Shown here one piece after another: positions 63,082-64,000 of a stretch of 64,000 bases of DNA (positions are counted from its first letter, which is position 1; the number at the start of each line of letters is the position of its first letter). The stretch covers positions 14,459-78,458 of the forward strand of contig JBKEDC010000016.1 of the NCBI GenBank assembly GCA_047975205.1. The letters run 5' to 3'. The notes under the pieces were generated by a model. It had not been told where the DNA came from, searched no databases, and saw nothing but the letters and a program-made list of their open reading frames with translations. This DNA comes from JBKEDC01 sp047975205 (GTDB lineage: Bacteria; Bacteroidota; Bacteroidia; Bacteroidales; Prolixibacteraceae). The translations under genes and the position numbers were made by a program.

Positions 63082-64000
63082 ATGAACATGAAATTAAAAG
63101 TTGCAGCATTAACTTTGGCAGTAGTGGCTTTTACCACTTGTGCACCAGCACCGAAAGAAAAAAAAGCCTTAGGTGTGGATAAAACTAATTTTGAAACTAC
63201 AATCAACGGTAAGGAAACAAAGCTTTATACTTTGAAAAATAAGAATGGTATGGAGGTGCAGTTGAGTAACTACGGAGGGCGCATTTTATCTATTCAGGTA
63301 CCTGATGCTAAAGGAGAAATGGCAGATGTACTCTTGGGATTCAATACGCTGAAAGAATATGAAACCAATGAATATAACGCCGTGGTTGGACCTTATGCTA
63401 ATCGTATTGCCAATGGTCAATTTTCTATTGGAGATGCTACTTATCAGTTATCAACAGCTGATAATGGTAATTGTCTTCATAATGGTGCTATCGGATTTAA
63501 ACACAGCATGTTTGATGCTACGCAGCAAGGAAATACTGTTGAGATGACCATTAATAGTCCTGATGGAGAATTTGGTTTCCCCGGTAATAAAATTGTAAAG
63601 GTTACTTACACGCTTACCGATGATAATGCATTGAAAATAGACTATAAAGCAACAACAGATGCTGCTTGTCCGTTCAATCTAACTAATCATGCTTATTTTA
63701 ATTTGAAAGGTGAAGGTAATGGCGATATTTTAGGTCATGTTATGTATATTGATGCCGATTCAACAACAACTATTGATTCAGAGCTTATTCCTACCGGAGA
63801 AATTGTATCTATTAAAGGAGGTGATTTAGATTTCACAACCCCGACAGTTATTGGGAAACGTATTAACTCTGATTCTGATTTCATCAAATTAGGAATGGGA
63901 TATGATCATAATTTTATCCTAAATAAGAATCAAAATGATCATGAAATGACTCTAGCTGCTCGCGTAGAAGAACCAACGTCAGGTAGAGTGCTTGAGGTAT
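63082..64000 (+). CDS. galM: Aldose 1-epimerase (exported; C-terminus beyond window)
   Basis: Interconverts alpha and beta anomers of aldoses. About 306 residues are present. The N-terminus is an export signal (about 1-20) ending FTTC, possibly a lipobox, so a periplasmic or lipid-anchored enzyme is likely. GalM motifs are visible: GGRILSIQVPDAKGE, VVGPYANRIANGQF, NCLHNGAIGFKHSMFDA and LTNHAYFNL with the catalytic histidine, then YDHNFIL. As the last gene of the arabinose operon it probably speeds anomer exchange before transport. An in-frame ATG at 63088 is an equally possible start. Confidence 0.93.
   Translation, partial: MNMKLKVAALTLAVVAFTTCAPAPKEKKALGVDKTNFETTINGKETKLYTLKNKNGMEVQLSNYGGRILSIQVPDAKGEMADVLLGFNTLKEYETNEYNAVVGPYANRIANGQFSIGDATYQLSTADNGNCLHNGAIGFKHSMFDATQQGNTVEMTINSPDGEFGFPGNKIVKVTYTLTDDNALKIDYKATTDAACPFNLTNHAYFNLKGEGNGDILGHVMYIDADSTTTIDSELIPTGEIVSIKGGDLDFTTPTVIGKRINSDSDFIKLGMGYDHNFILNKNQNDHEMTLAARVEEPTSGRVLEV

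Overview
The window (64 kb, AT-rich) reads as a chromosome segment of a member of the Bacteroidota, most likely order Bacteroidales. The grounds are a SusC/SusD pair, Bacteroidota-only families (DUF5020, DUF4199, a deaminase/PIG-L fusion), a Nudix-type arabinose regulator ahead of araA, and many intergenic boxes matching the Bacteroidota sigma consensus TAnnTTTG, several with a TTTG or TTG 17-21 bases upstream. I cannot name the genus. No rRNA operon, prophage, insertion sequence or CRISPR array was seen.

Layout. 1-6.9 kb: uvrA (cut by the left edge) behind a lytic transglycosylase, lipA-lipB, ruvC and a cation efflux gene. 7-11.3 kb: a large secreted Trp/Tyr-repeat protein, a small MscS channel and pyrophosphatase. 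11.7-18.2 kb: a carboxypeptidase-regulatory-domain protein, cysS, a tight run of periplasmic thioredoxin, NlpC/P60 lipoprotein and purT, then a GntR regulator. 18.7-30.6 kb: an amino-sugar utilisation locus (ROK regulator, SusC, SusD, NagB-like/PIG-L fusion, GH20 hexosaminidase, NagX-like membrane acyltransferase) ending in a bidirectional terminator next to tRNA-Gly(TCC). 31.2-35.5 kb: xylB-xylA-xylose porter. 35.6-37.7 kb: DUF5020 and an NCS2 purine permease. 37.7-38.1 kb: a structured repeat-rich intergenic region. 38.1-53.2 kb: housekeeping genes (superoxide dismutase, phosphatase lipoprotein, tRNA-Arg(TCT), isochorismatase-like hydrolase, lepA, Kef-type antiporter, trmN6, large MscS, panB, pseudouridine synthase, cdd, GH73-LysM protein, DUF4199, GT2). 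53.2-56 kb: MFS and aminopeptidase P. 56.5-64 kb: the arabinose operon araR-araA-symporter-araD-araB-galM (galM cut by the right edge).

Functionally the window is dominated by carbohydrate use. The amino-sugar locus would import GlcNAc-containing oligosaccharides, trim them with GH20, and turn amino-sugar phosphate into fructose-6-phosphate. The xylose and arabinose operons both feed xylulose-5-phosphate into the pentose phosphate pathway. Each sugar operon has hairpins between its genes that could set relative expression. The least explained material is a roughly 150-bp structured repeat present at two gene ends in opposite orientation, a 25-bp direct repeat around a 16-bp palindrome beside one copy, and two genes whose promoter box sits so close to the start codon that their mRNAs should be leaderless. 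No clearly new multi-gene system was found.
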